From the NCBI GenBank assembly GCA_964601515.1, contig CAZRNU010000035.1:1-25183 (forward strand): a stretch of DNA of 25,183 nt, read 5' to 3'. Position 1 is the first letter of the stretch, and each line of letters starts with the position of its first letter. A program made the position numbers and the translations under genes. A model generated the notes under the pieces. It had not been told where the DNA came from, made no database searches, and worked only from the letters and a program-made list of their open reading frames with translations. The DNA is from PWND01 sp964601515 (GTDB lineage: Bacteria > Bacteroidota > Bacteroidia > Bacteroidales > UBA7960). Shown here piece by piece: positions 15,831-24,983 of the stretch.

Positions 15831-15868
15831 GAGAGGCTGTCTTAAAAGTGGAGATAGCCTCTCTTTTT
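15831..15868 (+). terminator. Rho-independent terminator after the M16 pair
   Basis: GAGAGGCTGTCT (15831-15842) pairs with AGATAGCCTCTC (15852-15863) as a 12-bp stem with one G-U pair and a 9-base loop, followed by five T. It lies 7 bases after the M16 stop and closes the dnaX-M16-M16 unit. Confidence 0.88.
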
Positions 15869-15940
15869 AAAAATTGTCAACGCAACTTAAGTCTATTCTT
15901 TTCGTACAAGTCATAAAGAAGCAAATTTCTTAGCTTATTT

Positions 15941-17365
15941 ATGAGGAATCTATTAGCTAAACTGCAGGCAGTAATCAAGTTTTTTGAGCGCGATATTTGG
16001 AAAATATCTCTAAAGGATATGTCGCGCAGAAAATCTTTTTTGTTTAAACAGGCTCGTATAATTGTATTGGCTCTCAGAGGCTTTACCGAAGATAAAGTTC
16101 AAATGCGTGCCTCTGCTCTTACTTATTTTACTCTACTTAGTATTGTTCCTATTTTTGCACTAGCATTCGGAATTGCCAAAGGTTTTGGGCTGGAAGAAGT
16201 ATTGGAAAGAGAACTGCTGGGTGCTCTTACCGGTAAAGAAGAAGTTGTTGAATATATACTTTCATTTTCAAATTCTTTGCTAAAATCTACCAGCGGTGGA
16301 ATGATTGCAGGAATTGGATTAGTATTATTGCTTTATACAGTTATGCAAGTATTGAGCAACATTGAAAGCTCTTTCAACGATATCTGGCAAATAAAACACT
16401 CAAGAACTATTTCAAGAAAACTTAGCGATTATTTTGCTATGATGTTTATTGCTCCTGTTTTTCTAATATTCTCAAATGGAGCAACAGTTTACATTTCCAC
16501 TCAAATCATTAGCATAACTGAGCAAATCTCTTTTCTGGGGTTTTTTAGCCCTATTATTATGTTCTTTATTAAGCTCATTCCATATTTTATGATGTGGACT
16601 TTGCTTATTATAGTTTATATGGTAATGCCTAATACTAATGTTAAATTCGGCTCTGCACTAGTTGCTGCCATAATTGCCGGAACATTATTGCAGCTGGTTC
16701 AGTGGGGTTATGTTAACTTCCAAATTGGGGTTACTAAGTATAATGCAATTTATGGTAGTTTTGCAGCATTGCCTTTGCTTTTGGTCTGGATGCAAGTTTC
16801 CTGGCTGGTTATCTTGTTCGGTGCTGAAATATCGTTTGCAAATCAAAATGTTGAGCATTACGAGTTTGAAGTTGAGGCTCAGCATATGAGTCCATACAAT
16901 CAAAAGCTATTAGCTCTTATGGTAATGAACTTGGTTGCAAAAAGATTTGATACCGGAGAAATGCCGCTCACAGCAACTCAAATTGCACATCAGCTGGATG
17001 TGCCAATGAAGCTTACCAGAAAAATTATCGACGATTTACAGGAAGTTCATCTTCTATCTAAAACTCAGGGATATAAGAAGAAAGATGATTATAAAAAGGT
17101 GGCAAGAAAACTTCTGGCAGATTTTGATGATGCTACTTTTATTAAAGAAGAAAGGATCGAAAAAATCAAAGAAGAAGCATTCCAACCCGCAGTTGATATT
17201 AATAAGATTACTGTGAAAAAAGTTCTTGACAAACTGGAACATATCGGTATGGATTTTATGATTGCAAAACAAACCGAAGAGTTAAGTGTGCTGAAAGGAA
17301 CCCTGGATTTGTTCAATTCTACTTTAGAAAGGCTTCCATCTAATAAGCTTGTTAAGGATATTTAG
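15941..17365 (+). CDS. YihY/BrkB family inner-membrane protein with C-terminal winged-helix-like domain
   Basis: The 474-aa protein has the BrkB/YihY core at about residues 35-305, with the family stretch MRASALTYFTLLSIVPIFAL and about six hydrophobic segments (for example ILSFSNSLLKSTSGGMIAGI, ISFLGFFSPIIMFFIKLIPY, GSFAALPLLLVWMQVSWLVI). Family members were once called ribonuclease BN; that activity belongs to another protein, and the true role of this family is unclear. From about residue 325 a soluble tail follows. It looks like a winged helix (LTATQIAHQLDVPMKLTRKI, then IDDLQEVHLLSKTQGYKKKD) and continues to a charged end. Its stop overlaps that of the convergent CPBP gene. Confidence 0.9.
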   Translation: MRNLLAKLQAVIKFFERDIWKISLKDMSRRKSFLFKQARIIVLALRGFTEDKVQMRASALTYFTLLSIVPIFALAFGIAKGFGLEEVLERELLGALTGKEEVVEYILSFSNSLLKSTSGGMIAGIGLVLLLYTVMQVLSNIESSFNDIWQIKHSRTISRKLSDYFAMMFIAPVFLIFSNGATVYISTQIISITEQISFLGFFSPIIMFFIKLIPYFMMWTLLIIVYMVMPNTNVKFGSALVAAIIAGTLLQLVQWGYVNFQIGVTKYNAIYGSFAALPLLLVWMQVSWLVILFGAEISFANQNVEHYEFEVEAQHMSPYNQKLLALMVMNLVAKRFDTGEMPLTATQIAHQLDVPMKLTRKIIDDLQEVHLLSKTQGYKKKDDYKKVARKLLADFDDATFIKEERIEKIKEEAFQPAVDINKITVKKVLDKLEHIGMDFMIAKQTEELSVLKGTLDLFNSTLERLPSNKLVKDI

Positions 17366-18315
17366 TCAGTTTCCTCTTCTGAAATAATTAGTTTTTCTTC
17401 ATTAATCCTTCCAATTCTCCAATAAGCATACATTAGCAGTGTTATTAGCATAATGCTAATTATAGTATAAATAATGCCTGATTGTCCTTTGCTTATTTCC
17501 TCGAGCTGCACATTTGTATAATTGTTATGATAGAAGTAAAATGCAACCACAGCTACCGCATTATTTACAAAATGAGCAATTATTGCAATCCATAAAGATC
17601 CGCTGTAAATTACCATATAACCAAACAATGCTCCAAGAAATAGGCGCGGAAGAAATCCTAAAAACTGAATATGAATTGCACTGAAAATAATTGCCGATAA
17701 CCAAACGGCAAGATGAGCATTGTTTGTCCATTGTTTCAGAGTGCGCATTAGAGCACCTCTGAATATAAATTCTTCTCCAAATGCAGGCAGAACTGCAATT
17801 ACCAGTATGTTTATAATTAAACCTTTTATTGTAGTAACACTCAGGAATTTATCAGTAAGCATTTGAGCAGCCTCTTCAGAGCTGTAAATCCACCTTTCTA
17901 TTGGTGCCATAAATTCCGGCAAACTTAATTTCATATTTATCTCTAACAAAAAACCAATAAAAGGGAAAGAGGCGATTACAAGGCATATTCCCAGAAAAAC
18001 CTGCTTCATATCAGGCTTTTTATTAACTGATAAGTACTTATTAATGTTTTTTCCAACTAAAAATGCGAACAGCAATGCCGGAACTACAAACATTCCTACA
18101 TGACTGAGCATTTGTACATATTTTCCGAATTCAATGTTTTGCATGAGATCCATATCTCCCTCCAGCATTTGCATTACAACGGATGAATCAAAAAAGATAA
18201 ATGCGAATATTATCCCAATAAATGTTATAATTGCCAGACTGATAAATGATAGCATTGCTAATGCCAGCAACTTCAAAGCCGGATGTATATGGCCTAAGAA
18301 TCCCTTGTCTTTCAT
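17362..18315 (-). CDS. CPBP family intramembrane metalloprotease
   Basis: The 317-aa protein is strongly hydrophobic with about eight membrane segments. It carries the CPBP/CAAX-protease signatures: motif 1 GEEFIFRGALMR (about residue 185), motif 2 IIFSAIHIQFLGFLPRLFLG and motif 3 IIAHFVNNAV. The Glu pair, Arg and the two His would form the metal site in the membrane. Family members cleave prenylated proteins in eukaryotes and act in peptide maturation or immunity in some bacteria; no such partner is adjacent here. The gene converges on YihY with a 3-4 nt overlap of stop codons, and it diverges from the dihydrouridine synthase gene. Confidence 0.93.
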   Translation of the reverse strand: MKDKGFLGHIHPALKLLALAMLSFISLAIITFIGIIFAFIFFDSSVVMQMLEGDMDLMQNIEFGKYVQMLSHVGMFVVPALLFAFLVGKNINKYLSVNKKPDMKQVFLGICLVIASFPFIGFLLEINMKLSLPEFMAPIERWIYSSEEAAQMLTDKFLSVTTIKGLIINILVIAVLPAFGEEFIFRGALMRTLKQWTNNAHLAVWLSAIIFSAIHIQFLGFLPRLFLGALFGYMVIYSGSLWIAIIAHFVNNAVAVVAFYFYHNNYTNVQLEEISKGQSGIIYTIISIMLITLLMYAYWRIGRINEEKLIISEEETD

Positions 18316-18337
18316 TCTTGCTTTTTCTTTAATTTTG
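18304..18337 (+). promoter_or_regulatory. Candidate promoter of the tRNA-dihydrouridine synthase gene
   Basis: TAATTTTG at 18330-18337, followed by CA, is a full match to TAnnTTTG with the frequent GCA ending. A CTTG at 18304-18307 could be the -33 element with a 22-base spacer. Transcription near 18344 would leave a leader of about 42 nt before the TTG at 18386, which supports that start. Confidence 0.5.
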
Positions 18338-18385
18338 CATGGAAATTATTTCAAAAGTAATAAATTCTTTAATTCTGTTAAGCCT

Positions 18386-19354
18386 TTGGGAAAATTCAAA
18401 TTCGGAAATATTTCATTTAATCATCCTCCCGTGATTTTAGCTCCTATGGAAGATGTCACTGACCCTCCATTCAGGGTAATTTGCCGTGAAATGGGAGCAG
18501 ATTGGGTATATTCAGAATTTATTTCAGCTGATGGTTTAATCAGAAATTCCGACAAGAGTAAGCACAAGTTAGATATTTATCCCGGAGAAAGACCGGTATC
18601 AATACAAATATTCGGAGCAAACATTGAAGCTATGGTGGAAGCGGCAAAAATTGCCGAAGAAGCTGCTCCGGAATTTATTGATATCAATTTTGGATGTCCT
18701 GTAAAAAAAGTTGCAGGTAAAGGTGCCGGAGCAGGAATGCTTCAAGATGTTCCCAAAATGGTTAAATTGACAGAGGAAATTGTTAAAGCCGTTGAGGTTC
18801 CTGTAACTGCCAAGACAAGGCTTGGGTGGGATTTGTCATCAAAGAATATAGTAGAGACAGCTGAAAAACTTCAGGATACAGGAATAGCTGCTTTGGCAAT
18901 ACATGGGCGTACAAGGTGCCAAATGTATAAAGGTGATGCTGATTGGACTCTGATAGGTGAGGTTAAGAATAATCAAAGAATGCATATTCCAATAATTGGA
19001 AACGGCGATATTAAAAGTGCTATGGATGCCAAAAATGCTATTGAAAAATATGGAGTTGATGGTATAATGGTAGGTAGGGCAAGTATCGGCAATCCTTGGA
19101 TATTTAAAGAAATTTCCGGTTTGTTAAAGAGTAATGAAACACTTAATCAGCCTGATATAAAGGAAAGGGTAGAGGTTTGTTTGCGTCATCTTGAAATGTC
19201 GGTGGAATGGAAAGGCGAAAGGGTTGCCATTAATGAAATGCGAAAACATTATTCAAATTACTTTAAAGCAATTCCTAATTTTAAGCAACACAGAATTAAG
19301 CTGGTAACTGCTTCAAGCCTTGAAGAAGTGAAAGACATTTTATTTGGAATATAA
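18386..19354 (+). CDS. dusB: tRNA-dihydrouridine synthase, DusB-like
   Basis: The protein reduces uridine in the tRNA D-loop with FMN and NADPH. Signatures in order are APMEDVTDPPFR, YSEFISADGLI, the catalytic Cys in DINFGCPVKKVAGKGAGAGM, VTAKTRLGW, IHGRTRCQMYKGDADW, IPIIGNGDI and DGIMVGRASIGNPWIF. The frame stays open far upstream, over the CPBP gene, but has no ATG near the conserved start. The TTG at 18386 gives 322 aa (LGKFKFGNISFNHPPVILAP), the usual length and N-terminus, and lies downstream of the promoter box. The 3' end overlaps the convergent HAD gene by 15 nt. The family assignment is firm; DusB rather than another Dus subtype is likely. Confidence 0.92.
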   Translation: MGKFKFGNISFNHPPVILAPMEDVTDPPFRVICREMGADWVYSEFISADGLIRNSDKSKHKLDIYPGERPVSIQIFGANIEAMVEAAKIAEEAAPEFIDINFGCPVKKVAGKGAGAGMLQDVPKMVKLTEEIVKAVEVPVTAKTRLGWDLSSKNIVETAEKLQDTGIAALAIHGRTRCQMYKGDADWTLIGEVKNNQRMHIPIIGNGDIKSAMDAKNAIEKYGVDGIMVGRASIGNPWIFKEISGLLKSNETLNQPDIKERVEVCLRHLEMSVEWKGERVAINEMRKHYSNYFKAIPNFKQHRIKLVTASSLEEVKDILFGI

Positions 19355-19990
19355 CTCCTTATTTATATTGCCATTGCTGTCAAACAAGTCGGTGATGCTT
19401 TCTTCTCTGATATTTAGCCAATAAGAATTAATGCCGGTAAGTCTCGCCCCTTCAACATGCTCGGGTGAGTCGTCAATAAATAATGTTTCTTCAGGATTGA
19501 TGTCGGCTTCGTCAATTACATGAAAAAAAGCTTCCTTGTATGGTTTGCGCTTTCCAATCTCAAAGGATAAAAAGGCTTTTTCGAAGATATCTTCAAAATT
19601 ATTAATCCCATAACTTCTTTGAAGATAATCCATATACGACTGATAATGGATTATATTCGTGTTGCTTAAAAGAAAAATCCTGTATTTATATCTCAGCTTT
19701 CTTAGTAAGTCAAACCTCTCTTTTGGCAGGTTTAGCAGCATTGCATTCCAAGCATGATCAATTTTTATATTCGACAAATTCTTGCCTGTCAGTTCACGAA
19801 TTTTCTCCCTAAATTCATCTTCCGATAAATGACCTTTTTCAAAATTGTCAAATACCTTATCTTGTTTTACGGCAGAAAAAACTGTCTCAAAATTTTTAAC
19901 TCCTAAGATTTTATAGCAATTTATAGAAAGCCTGTGATCGATGTTAAGAATAACACCGCCAAAGTCGAATATAATATTGCGGATAGCCAT
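19340..19990 (-). CDS. HAD superfamily hydrolase, subfamily IA variant (YihX-like)
   Basis: The 216-aa protein has the four HAD motifs: I, FDFGGVILNID with nucleophile Asp9; II, LLSNTN; III, the Lys in GKRKPYKEAF; and IV, FIDDSPEHVEGA. Motif I has Gly where many phosphatases have a second Asp (DxD). This DxGGV form is typical of the variant that includes YihX-type sugar phosphatases and haloacid dehalogenases, so the substrate is probably a small phosphorylated metabolite. It lies 10 bp after the M19 dipeptidase gene on the same strand, so the two are probably cotranscribed. Confidence 0.92.
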   Translation of the reverse strand: MAIRNIIFDFGGVILNIDHRLSINCYKILGVKNFETVFSAVKQDKVFDNFEKGHLSEDEFREKIRELTGKNLSNIKIDHAWNAMLLNLPKERFDLLRKLRYKYRIFLLSNTNIIHYQSYMDYLQRSYGINNFEDIFEKAFLSFEIGKRKPYKEAFFHVIDEADINPEETLFIDDSPEHVEGARLTGINSYWLNIREESITDLFDSNGNINKELYSK

Positions 19991-20000
19991 ATGTTTATTT

Positions 20001-21251
20001 TTAGCTTTCTAATTCTGCAGCTCTAATCTCCTTTGATATTTGTTCAACGCTTCTAAATACTCTCATAAAATTCCCCCCCCAAATCTTTTCAATATCTACC
20101 TTTGAATAACCACGACGAAGTAATTCGATAGTAATATTTTTCATTTGTGAAACATCTCTACAGTCGTCAAGTTGACCACCCCCGTCAAAATCTGACCCAA
20201 TGCCAACATGGTCAATTCCAATCAAATTTACTATATAATCAACATGATCAACAAGATCAGCCACTGTAGCCAACTCTCTGGGGTATTTTTCATTAATGTT
20301 TGTCCACTCTTGTCGCATTAAATGTAATTCCTCATCAGAAAGATTCTCATAATTATTGTATCTTCTTTTTAACTCAGCCACTGCGGAATCTCTTTGCGGA
20401 TTTGGTGTGCCCTTTTTTACATAAACAGTAAGCAGACATAGTTGAATTACACCCCCATTTTCGGCTAGCGCAACTAACATATCATCATCTAGGTTTCTGT
20501 CGATATCGCACAATGCTCTTGCATTTGAATGTGAAGCTATTATGGGAGCTTTTGTGATTTTTAATACATCATAGAATGATTTATCCGACATATGAGAAAC
20601 ATCTATCAACATGCCAAGCCTGTTGAGTTCCCTAATAATCTCTTTTCCATATTCAGATAATCCTCCGTGTACTTCTCCATTACTGTCGCTGGACGAATCA
20701 CACATATGATTGTTGTGAGAGTGGCATAATCCCAGATATCTTGCGCCAAGATTATAAAACTCTTTTAATAAATCAATGTCATAGCCAATCGGATAACCGT
20801 TTTCTATTCCAATATAAACTACGCTTTTGCCTTCTTTTTTTAGTCTGTATGCATCATCGGGGGTGAGCGCTATGCCTGCCTGACCTGCATTTTTTGCAAC
20901 CGCTTCATGAATTTGAGTAAAGATGCTGAATGCCCTCCTTTTGGCAGTTTCAAAGCCTTCCGGTGTGCTTTCTCCTTGACCGATAAATACTGCGAAAAAG
21001 GCAGCATCTAATCCTCCCTCTTTCATCCTCGGAAAATCAAGCCTCCCATGTTCATTGCGCTGCCCAATATCAAATCCTTCTCTTGAAAACATCAACGGAG
21101 TATCAACATGGCTGTCGATGGTCAAAATGGATTTGTGGATTTCGTTTGCTGTTTGCTGTAATCTCTCTTCAGTATTTGAACAAGACATTAAAACGACTAA
21201 CAAGGTTGCAGATAGAAATACTCTGAAAAATTTACCGTTTAGCTTTAACAT
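20001..21251 (-). CDS. Membrane dipeptidase, M19 family lipoprotein
   Basis: The 416-aa protein has a lipoprotein signal peptide with the lipobox LMSC (Cys at about residue 24), so it is anchored in the envelope. M19 (renal dipeptidase) features include the HxD zinc ligands in DSHVDTPLMF, the bridging Glu in IGIENGYPIGYD, His ligands in LIDVSHMSD and IIASHSNARAL, and the Asp in GIGSDFDGGG. The enzyme cleaves dipeptides, including ones with D-amino acids. The run of eight C at about 20075 encodes the Trp-Gly-Gly-Asn near the C-terminus and is in frame. It is followed 10 bp later by the HAD hydrolase gene. Confidence 0.94.
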   Translation of the reverse strand: MLKLNGKFFRVFLSATLLVVLMSCSNTEERLQQTANEIHKSILTIDSHVDTPLMFSREGFDIGQRNEHGRLDFPRMKEGGLDAAFFAVFIGQGESTPEGFETAKRRAFSIFTQIHEAVAKNAGQAGIALTPDDAYRLKKEGKSVVYIGIENGYPIGYDIDLLKEFYNLGARYLGLCHSHNNHMCDSSSDSNGEVHGGLSEYGKEIIRELNRLGMLIDVSHMSDKSFYDVLKITKAPIIASHSNARALCDIDRNLDDDMLVALAENGGVIQLCLLTVYVKKGTPNPQRDSAVAELKRRYNNYENLSDEELHLMRQEWTNINEKYPRELATVADLVDHVDYIVNLIGIDHVGIGSDFDGGGQLDDCRDVSQMKNITIELLRRGYSKVDIEKIWGGNFMRVFRSVEQISKEIRAAELES

Positions 21252-21444
21252 AACTAAGTAATAATAACAATAAATAATTTTAGTGAGCCTTTTTTTGTCA
21301 TTTATGGAGCATATATATGTTAAAATCTCTTAATGCTCTCATAATGAAATAAATATGACAAGAAAAATGGTGTATAAAAATACTCAATTATGTATTAGTT
21401 GTTAATAGTTTAACTTTTTTTGGTTAAAGAAATCCTTTATAAAA

Positions 21445-24228
21445 TCAATTGAAACGACCGTATTTAGTGATGAAGAAATCCCTTTCATTGTATTCATATT
21501 CGTTTATGATCCGAATTTGAGGAATTTCTTCTCTTAATTTGCGAAGGATTTTTTTATCTAATGACGATACTATAAGAACTTGCAATGATTCACATTGTGC
21601 TACTTTCTCAATATCAGTCCCATAATACTTTGAAATATCAAGCACTTCAATGGACTTCATGCCTTCAAGAAAATCAAGATTAGAAAGATTTGCATCACTT
21701 AGGTCTAAATACTTAAGATTTGGCAGTTGCTGCAATACTTCGAGATTTGTAACATTACCTCTTGACAATGTTAGTGCTTCGATTGTTTTTAGTGTTCTAA
21801 GATTTTCTAAACTTAAATTGACAAAGCCGGATAGGTGTATTGATCGAAGATGTTTTAATGATTCTATGCCTTGCAATGAAGCAATCGGGTTGTCTTGAAG
21901 ATGCAGCTCTTCAATTCCGGGTGCACTTTTAATATGATTCAGAGAGGAAATATTGTTGTTTGATGCATCCAGAGATTTTATTCCGCCAAATACATTGATG
22001 CCGGCAAGGTTGTTAAGTTTATTTCTTGAAACATCCAGTACTTTTAAATTATCAAGTATTTTACTGTCTATCGGAGTTCCGGCAGCAATACGTCTTCTGC
22101 TAATCTGTATTACAGGATCTGAGAAATATGTTAGTGAACTTAAATATGTATTGCTCAAATAAACTTTTTCAAGATTTGGAGCATTTGATATTACCATCGA
22201 AACTTTGTTGGATGAAAGCAAATTGCTGTTGTTAGACAAATCTAACTCAACCAAATTCTTACACTCGGGAAGTGTCGAAAAATCAGCATTCTGCATCGAT
22301 GATAAATGTAAAACTTTAAGTTTCTTAAGATTTGAAATAGGCGAAAAATCTTCAACATTTGTATATGAAATTGAAAGTATTTCAACTTCATTTAACTCTT
22401 TCAAGAATTCAATATTTTTAGCTTTGTTATTACTAATAGTAATTTTTTTAAGATCTTTATATTCAGCAAGTTTTGAAAAATCTTCAATGTTGTTCCTTGA
22501 AAGGTCTATAGACTTGAGCTCATCAAAATCCGGCAGGTCTTCTATTGATTTAAGCTTAATATTGATAAGCTTAACCTCATTAAGTTTTGAATATCCGGCC
22601 AACTTTGCGAGGTCGAATGCTCCAAATCCGTGTTGGTTTCTTAATGTAAGTGACTTTAATTCGCTAAACTCTGACAATAGAGAAATGTCAATTTCATCTT
22701 TATTGCTTATTACAAATTTTGTTAGCGTACCGTCTGCATACATTTTTTTTATTGACCTTATCGTTTGTCCTATAGAAAAACTATAAGACCTCCAACTTCT
22801 GCTTTCTTGTTTTTCGAGCAGTTCATATGTTTTATCGTAGATTTTATCAGATGTGGTTGATGGAACCCAATAATTAAATGCGTCAAATTCGTTTTCAGGC
22901 CTGTGGAAGGTTTCGTCATTATTTGTAGTTTCCAAATATTGAAGCAAATATGGGATTCCTGAATGATTTAAGCCTGAAAGGTATTCAATATCAGGGTTTG
23001 TACTGTTTGAAAGATTATAACGCGTAATAATTTTATCCCAGTTGAATAAACTTATGAATACAATTACACCAATTACCACAAAGCTGTTAATTCTATAAAG
23101 GAAATATATGTTTTTTGATTTTTGTATCTTAATTATTGCGGTAATCAATCCGATAATTACAAGAAACAGCAATACAAATATTGTTATTCGGCGATATGTA
23201 AGCGCATAGTTTGAGATGTATAGTATATTTCTGTATGCACAGGAAATTGATATTAAAATGTTTTGTAATATCCAGGCATAAGCTAGGATTTTGAGGTTTT
23301 TATTTCCTTGGATAAAATTCAACTTACCCCTGAATACAAAAAGTATTAATAGTATTGCAAGAACGCAGGAAAAAATCAGGTTGTAAATTCCTTGGTGTAA
23401 ATATCCTGCAAATGTAAACCCTTCAGGGAGTTTAACCCCCGACCAGAGATAAGAAATATCGAGAACATTTATTGTGAGAATCATTATGTTAAGAAGTAAA
23501 AACAGCACTATTCCCGATTTAAACTCTACTTTTTCATTCATAGTAATCCATAAAAATCTGTTTGGTTTTGATTCTGTGGTCTCTTTATTAATGTATTGCG
23601 GTGAAAGAGTTTCGTAGGCATCAATTTTAGGAATGTATCTAACGTAGATAAATCCATACATCATTAAAAATCCCCAGTAAGTAAACATTACCCATTGAAA
23701 TGACAGAAAATCCAGATTTATAAACTTGGTAATATCTTTAAACAATGGATTTGCCTTCTGATAAATAAAGAAGAACACTAACACAACAATCAGCACAAAA
23801 GCTGCCATCGTAAAAACTGCATTCCAGTTTATTGAAAGTTTTTTAGTTTTATCTCTATTTGAATTTCGTTTAACAATGTCGGAAATCATAAAGCCAACAG
23901 AAGTAATAAATGAAAAAGTTGCATAATTTATTGCCGTACCACTTGAAGCATTATAACTTGCTGTTACGCCGGCAAGATAAGATGCGGCAAGATACCAGGC
24001 AGTAATTGAAAGAATAGTAGCATTATAGAAGATTGCAAAGCCTCCCAAAATTGTCAATGCTGCTGCGAAGATCCAGTTTCTATTTATTACAACATGAGGT
24101 TTTGAAATGCCGGCAAACAAGCATAGTGCAAGTGAAAAAAGGAAATAATTTATTCCCGCGCTTTCTTTATAAAGCAGAAATGTAAACAATATAGTGCTTA
24201 CAATCAGAATTATATCATTTTTTTTCAT
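21445..24228 (-). CDS. DUF4173/DUF4153-type polytopic membrane protein fused to leucine-rich repeats
   Basis: The 927-aa protein has two parts. Residues 1 to about 415 hold about a dozen hydrophobic segments, with features of the DUF4153/DUF4173 family: AGYLHQGIYNLIFSCVLAIL, ISNYALTYRRITIFVLLFLV, and after the last helix FNWDKIITRYNLSN, NPDIEYLSGLNHSGIPYLLQ. A linker of about 100 residues follows. Then from about 510 to 905 come leucine-rich repeats of about 22 residues, with LKSIDLSRNNIEDFSKL, LKVLDVSRNKLNNLAGI, IKSLDASNNNISSLNHI and LKYLDLSDANLSNLDFLEGM. No enzyme motif is seen. The repeats probably bind a protein ligand, and the membrane part may sense or transmit. Which side of the membrane the repeats face is not clear. 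Confidence 0.85.
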   Translation of the reverse strand: MKKNDIILIVSTILFTFLLYKESAGINYFLFSLALCLFAGISKPHVVINRNWIFAAALTILGGFAIFYNATILSITAWYLAASYLAGVTASYNASSGTAINYATFSFITSVGFMISDIVKRNSNRDKTKKLSINWNAVFTMAAFVLIVVLVFFFIYQKANPLFKDITKFINLDFLSFQWVMFTYWGFLMMYGFIYVRYIPKIDAYETLSPQYINKETTESKPNRFLWITMNEKVEFKSGIVLFLLLNIMILTINVLDISYLWSGVKLPEGFTFAGYLHQGIYNLIFSCVLAILLILFVFRGKLNFIQGNKNLKILAYAWILQNILISISCAYRNILYISNYALTYRRITIFVLLFLVIIGLITAIIKIQKSKNIYFLYRINSFVVIGVIVFISLFNWDKIITRYNLSNSTNPDIEYLSGLNHSGIPYLLQYLETTNNDETFHRPENEFDAFNYWVPSTTSDKIYDKTYELLEKQESRSWRSYSFSIGQTIRSIKKMYADGTLTKFVISNKDEIDISLLSEFSELKSLTLRNQHGFGAFDLAKLAGYSKLNEVKLINIKLKSIEDLPDFDELKSIDLSRNNIEDFSKLAEYKDLKKITISNNKAKNIEFLKELNEVEILSISYTNVEDFSPISNLKKLKVLHLSSMQNADFSTLPECKNLVELDLSNNSNLLSSNKVSMVISNAPNLEKVYLSNTYLSSLTYFSDPVIQISRRRIAAGTPIDSKILDNLKVLDVSRNKLNNLAGINVFGGIKSLDASNNNISSLNHIKSAPGIEELHLQDNPIASLQGIESLKHLRSIHLSGFVNLSLENLRTLKTIEALTLSRGNVTNLEVLQQLPNLKYLDLSDANLSNLDFLEGMKSIEVLDISKYYGTDIEKVAQCESLQVLIVSSLDKKILRKLREEIPQIRIINEYEYNERDFFITKYGRFN

Positions 24229-24388
24229 GGTTGGATTGATAGTTTGGTTATGTTTTTAATATTTAATATGAGGTTTAACGATGTAATAGCAGAAAAATTT
24301 TATACCACTAAAGTTAATAAAGAATTCTCAACAATAATAAAAGATTTGGCAAAGTATTAATTTTCAATTAATTTCGCAAAAGCTAAAC

Positions 24389-24427
24389 AATGATGTTTTT
24401 GGTTAATCGCCGGAGCATCATTTTTTA
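24389..24427 (+). promoter_or_regulatory. Possible leader hairpin before the FKBP gene
   Basis: AATGATG (24389-24395) can pair with CATCATT (24416-24422) across a 20-base loop, followed by a T run. It lies about 25 bases before the start codon, in the likely 5' leader, and could be an attenuator or chance pairing. Nothing else stands out in the 223-bp gap. Confidence 0.3.
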
Positions 24428-24451
24428 TTCACAAAAATCATATTTAACATC

Positions 24452-24949
24452 ATGAACAAACCAAAAGTTTTTACAATTAGCTACGAATTAAGGTCAGGCA
24501 ATGCAAATGGAAACGTTATTGAAACTGCACCAAAAGAAAATCCGGCAGAATTTATGTTTGGTGTTGGCCAACTAGTAAAGGAATTTGAGGAAAATATTAA
24601 TAATCTGAATTCAGGCGAAAAGTTTGATTTTATAATTAAAACTGATAATGCATACGGTCCGGTAAATGAAAATGCGATAATTCAAGTGCCCAAAAATATT
24701 TTTGTGATTGACGGTAAGCTTGAAGAAGAGCTGCTTGAAATTGGCAGGGTTGTCCCAATGCAAGACAATCAAGGAAATCCTTTGTATGGAAAAGTAATTG
24801 AAATAGGAGAAGAAACAGTTAAGATGGACTTTAACCATCCAATGGCAGGCCACGACCTGCATTTTTCGGGAGAAGTAATAAGCTCAAGAGAAGCAACCGA
24901 AAATGAGATTCAGCATGGACACGTGCATAAAGGCGGTTGTTGCCACTAG
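24452..24949 (+). CDS. FKBP-type peptidyl-prolyl cis-trans isomerase, SlyD-like
   Basis: The 165-aa protein matches SlyD-type isomerases. The split FKBP domain is at residues about 1-70 and 130-155 (FMFGVGQLVKEFEENI, FDFIIKTDNAYGPVNENAI, then MDFNHPMAGHDLHFSGEVIS), with the insert-in-flap chaperone domain between them (about 70-125). There is no signal peptide, so it is cytoplasmic. The end HGHVHKGGCCH is rich in His and Cys like the metal-binding tail of SlyD, although much shorter, and may bind nickel or zinc. Such proteins aid folding at prolines and metal delivery. A bidirectional terminator follows. Confidence 0.94.
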   Translation: MNKPKVFTISYELRSGNANGNVIETAPKENPAEFMFGVGQLVKEFEENINNLNSGEKFDFIIKTDNAYGPVNENAIIQVPKNIFVIDGKLEEELLEIGRVVPMQDNQGNPLYGKVIEIGEETVKMDFNHPMAGHDLHFSGEVISSREATENEIQHGHVHKGGCCH

Positions 24950-24983
24950 AAGGCTTAGAGCATAGAGATTGGGGCGTAAAATA

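Noticed and set aside
18134..18385. Upstream extension of the Dus reading frame
   Set aside because: It runs antisense over the CPBP gene, is Ser/Ile-rich without family similarity, and lies mostly upstream of the promoter box.
20069..20080. Frameshift at the C8 run in the M19 dipeptidase
   Set aside because: The frame stays open across it and the encoded Trp-Gly-Gly-Asn-Phe fits the end of M19 proteins.
22205..22786. 193-aa plus-strand reading frame opposite the LRR gene
   Set aside because: It is Ser/Leu-rich antisense of the Leu/Asn/Ser repeats, as expected from a shadow frame, and has no start context of its own.
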